6,305 nt of DNA from the NCBI GenBank assembly GCA_030605675.1, contig JAUWHV010000135.1, positions 1 to 6,305 of the forward strand, given 5' to 3'. The notes below the pieces were generated by a model that was given only the letters and a program-made list of their open reading frames with translations, ran no database searches and was not told where the DNA came from. Origin of the DNA: Deltaproteobacteria bacterium. GTDB lineage: Bacteria; Desulfobacterota; Dissulfuribacteria; Dissulfuribacterales; UBA3076. The stretch's first letter is position 1. Every line of letters starts with the position of its first letter. A program made the translations under genes and the position numbers. Of the stretch, positions 5,753 through 6,305 are shown one piece after another.

Positions 5753-5784
5753 GCTAACGGCTAACCGCTGACGGCTAACGGCAC
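5753..5784. repeat. Internal array of four GCTAACN-type heptads
   Basis: Units are GCTAACG, GCTAACC, GCTGACG and GCTAACG, then GCAC. It lies directly upstream of the ribosome binding site of the four-helix-bundle remnant, inside element R and in the same orientation as that element's outer 5' array. Together with the array at 5597-5632 it brackets the gene remnant, so the smaller unit 5597-5784 could be an element in its own right. Confidence 0.75.
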
Positions 5785-5860
5785 AGATCCAAAATTTGTA
5801 ATAGCAAAAATATTCCATAATCATTAAGCTAATAGCTAACAGCTAAAGGCTAATAGCTTA

Positions 5861-5964
5861 GTTTAATTCTGCCGAACACTTCATTAGACTTTACGGACAA
5901 TAGAATCATTTGCATAAGCTCCAGTGGGGAAAAATTTATCCGTAATACTCAGACTATCTCATAT
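5861..5964 (+). other. Leader region of the Ppx/GppA gene
   Basis: About 100 bases between the end of element R and the Ppx start codon. It must hold the promoter unless that lies in the element. I see no convincing -10/-35 pair, no sigma-54 promoter (no GG and GC dinucleotides at the right spacing in a TGGCAC/TTGC context) and no clear Shine-Dalgarno before the ATG. Confidence 0.4.
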
Positions 5965-6305
5965 ATGGATACAAATTTTCGCAACAAAACAATTGCCGCC
6001 ATTGATCTTGGCTCTCAGACCTTCAGGCTGGCTGTGGCCCGAATTGTGGACAATAGGCCCCAAGTCCTTGCATCCGAACTTAAAAACGTGAGGTTGGGCC
6101 AAGGTCTTGCCGCTAATGGAAGACTGGCTGAAAATGCCATAAAAAGAGGAATTGAAACGCTTCGAGATTTCCGCAATGTCCTTGATAAATTCAGAGTCTC
6201 TGATGTAATAGTCTGTGGCACGGCTGCCCTGAGAAACGCTGCAAATGCCGGAGAGTTCTTGGACCTGGCAGAGGCAGAAGGATTTATTATAAAGATATTA
6301 TCAGG
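5965..6305 (+). CDS. Ppx/GppA family phosphatase (N-terminal part; runs off the window)
   Basis: The first 113 codons are present. The ASKHA phosphate-binding motif appears as IAAIDLGSQTFRLAV (10-24), the family pattern LKNVRLGQGL at 39-48, and GTAALRNAAN at 85-94, close to the family's GTSALR. Members cleave inorganic polyphosphate from its end or remove the 5' phosphate of pppGpp, linking phosphate stores and the stringent response; the catalytic region that would separate these roles is outside the window. The usual GSNS at the first phosphate loop reads GSQT, a small departure. The ATG at 5965 is the first in-frame start and no alternative lies close upstream, but it lacks a clear ribosome binding site. 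It is divergent from the response regulator, with element R between them, and codon use looks like that of its neighbours. Confidence 0.88.
   Translation, partial: MDTNFRNKTIAAIDLGSQTFRLAVARIVDNRPQVLASELKNVRLGQGLAANGRLAENAIKRGIETLRDFRNVLDKFRVSDVIVCGTAALRNAANAGEFLDLAEAEGFIIKILS

Larger units (their letters stand above)
5597..5860 (-). mobile_element. Element R: heptad-ended element carrying a four-helix-bundle gene remnant
   Basis: This is the inverted relative of element L. Read on the minus strand from 5860, it starts with TAAGC and four NNTTAGC units, then the leader beginning TTAATGATTATGG (to 5791), a second heptad array (5784-5753), and a Shine-Dalgarno with the start of a four-helix-bundle gene. 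It ends with an inverted heptad array (5632-5597). Both ends match L (65 of 70 and 34 of 36 bases), while the cores differ, so the two are separate copies of one modular element. The internal second array could mean one element nested in another. The element occupies most of the space between the divergent response regulator and Ppx genes. No transposase or flush target duplication is seen. Confidence 0.68.

Noticed and set aside
5590..5964. Sigma-54 promoter between the regulator and Ppx genes
   Set aside because: No TGGCAC-N5-TTGC-like sequence was found on either strand.
6015..6221. Minus-strand frame of 68 residues at the right edge
   Set aside because: It is antisense to the Ppx/GppA start, whose motifs are clear.

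Overview
The window looks like a piece of chromosome from a Gram-negative anaerobe, most likely a Desulfobacterota (former Deltaproteobacteria) relative. This rests on gene content: a System II (ResB/CcsA) cytochrome c maturation pair, two single-hairpin TatA proteins, a sigma-54-dependent response regulator and a Ppx/GppA phosphatase. It also rests on moderate GC and intergenic spaces full of short-period repeats. The lineage is an inference, since no rRNA or other taxonomic marker is present.

All complete genes are on the minus strand. In transcription order (right to left) they are: an NtrC-type response regulator without an adjacent kinase (5589-4306); a repeat-filled gap; tatA copy 2 (3914-3711); resB (3650-2289); ccsA/resC (2292-1444, ATGA overlap with resB); a gap filled by an inverted-repeat element; tatA copy 1 (1331-1113); and a sugar-nucleotide nucleotidyltransferase with a C-terminal hexapeptide-repeat tail (1100-186). 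A possible further gene start follows at 50-1. On the plus strand a Ppx/GppA-family gene begins at 5965 and runs off the right edge. ResB and CcsA together export haem and attach it to apocytochromes c outside the cytoplasmic membrane. The TatA proteins belong to the folded-protein export route used by many periplasmic redox enzymes, so the middle of the window is an envelope-redox biogenesis cluster.

The most notable content is non-coding. The response regulator is bracketed by two related elements in opposite orientation: L, about 3940-4143, and R, about 5597-5860. They share both ends: 65 of 70 bases match over one end and 34 of 36 over the other. Each end is an array of 7-bp units (NNTTAGC read inward), so each element has terminal inverted repeats of the form T(G/A)AGC + 4 heptads + TT. 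The cores differ. R holds a frameshifted, truncated start of a four-helix-bundle (23S rRNA intervening-sequence/S23 family) protein gene. L holds a compact sequence that can fold as a three-way junction. A third element between ccsA and tatA1 (1351-1444) has the same layout, two inverted arrays of 7-bp units, but is built from a different AT-rich unit. Further arrays lie at 4255-4289 and 5753-5784 (7-bp period) and 89-120 (8-bp period). I read L and R as internally deleted, MITE-like relatives of an element that once carried a four-helix-bundle gene. That is inference from sequence layout alone; no transposase and no clear target-site duplication is visible.
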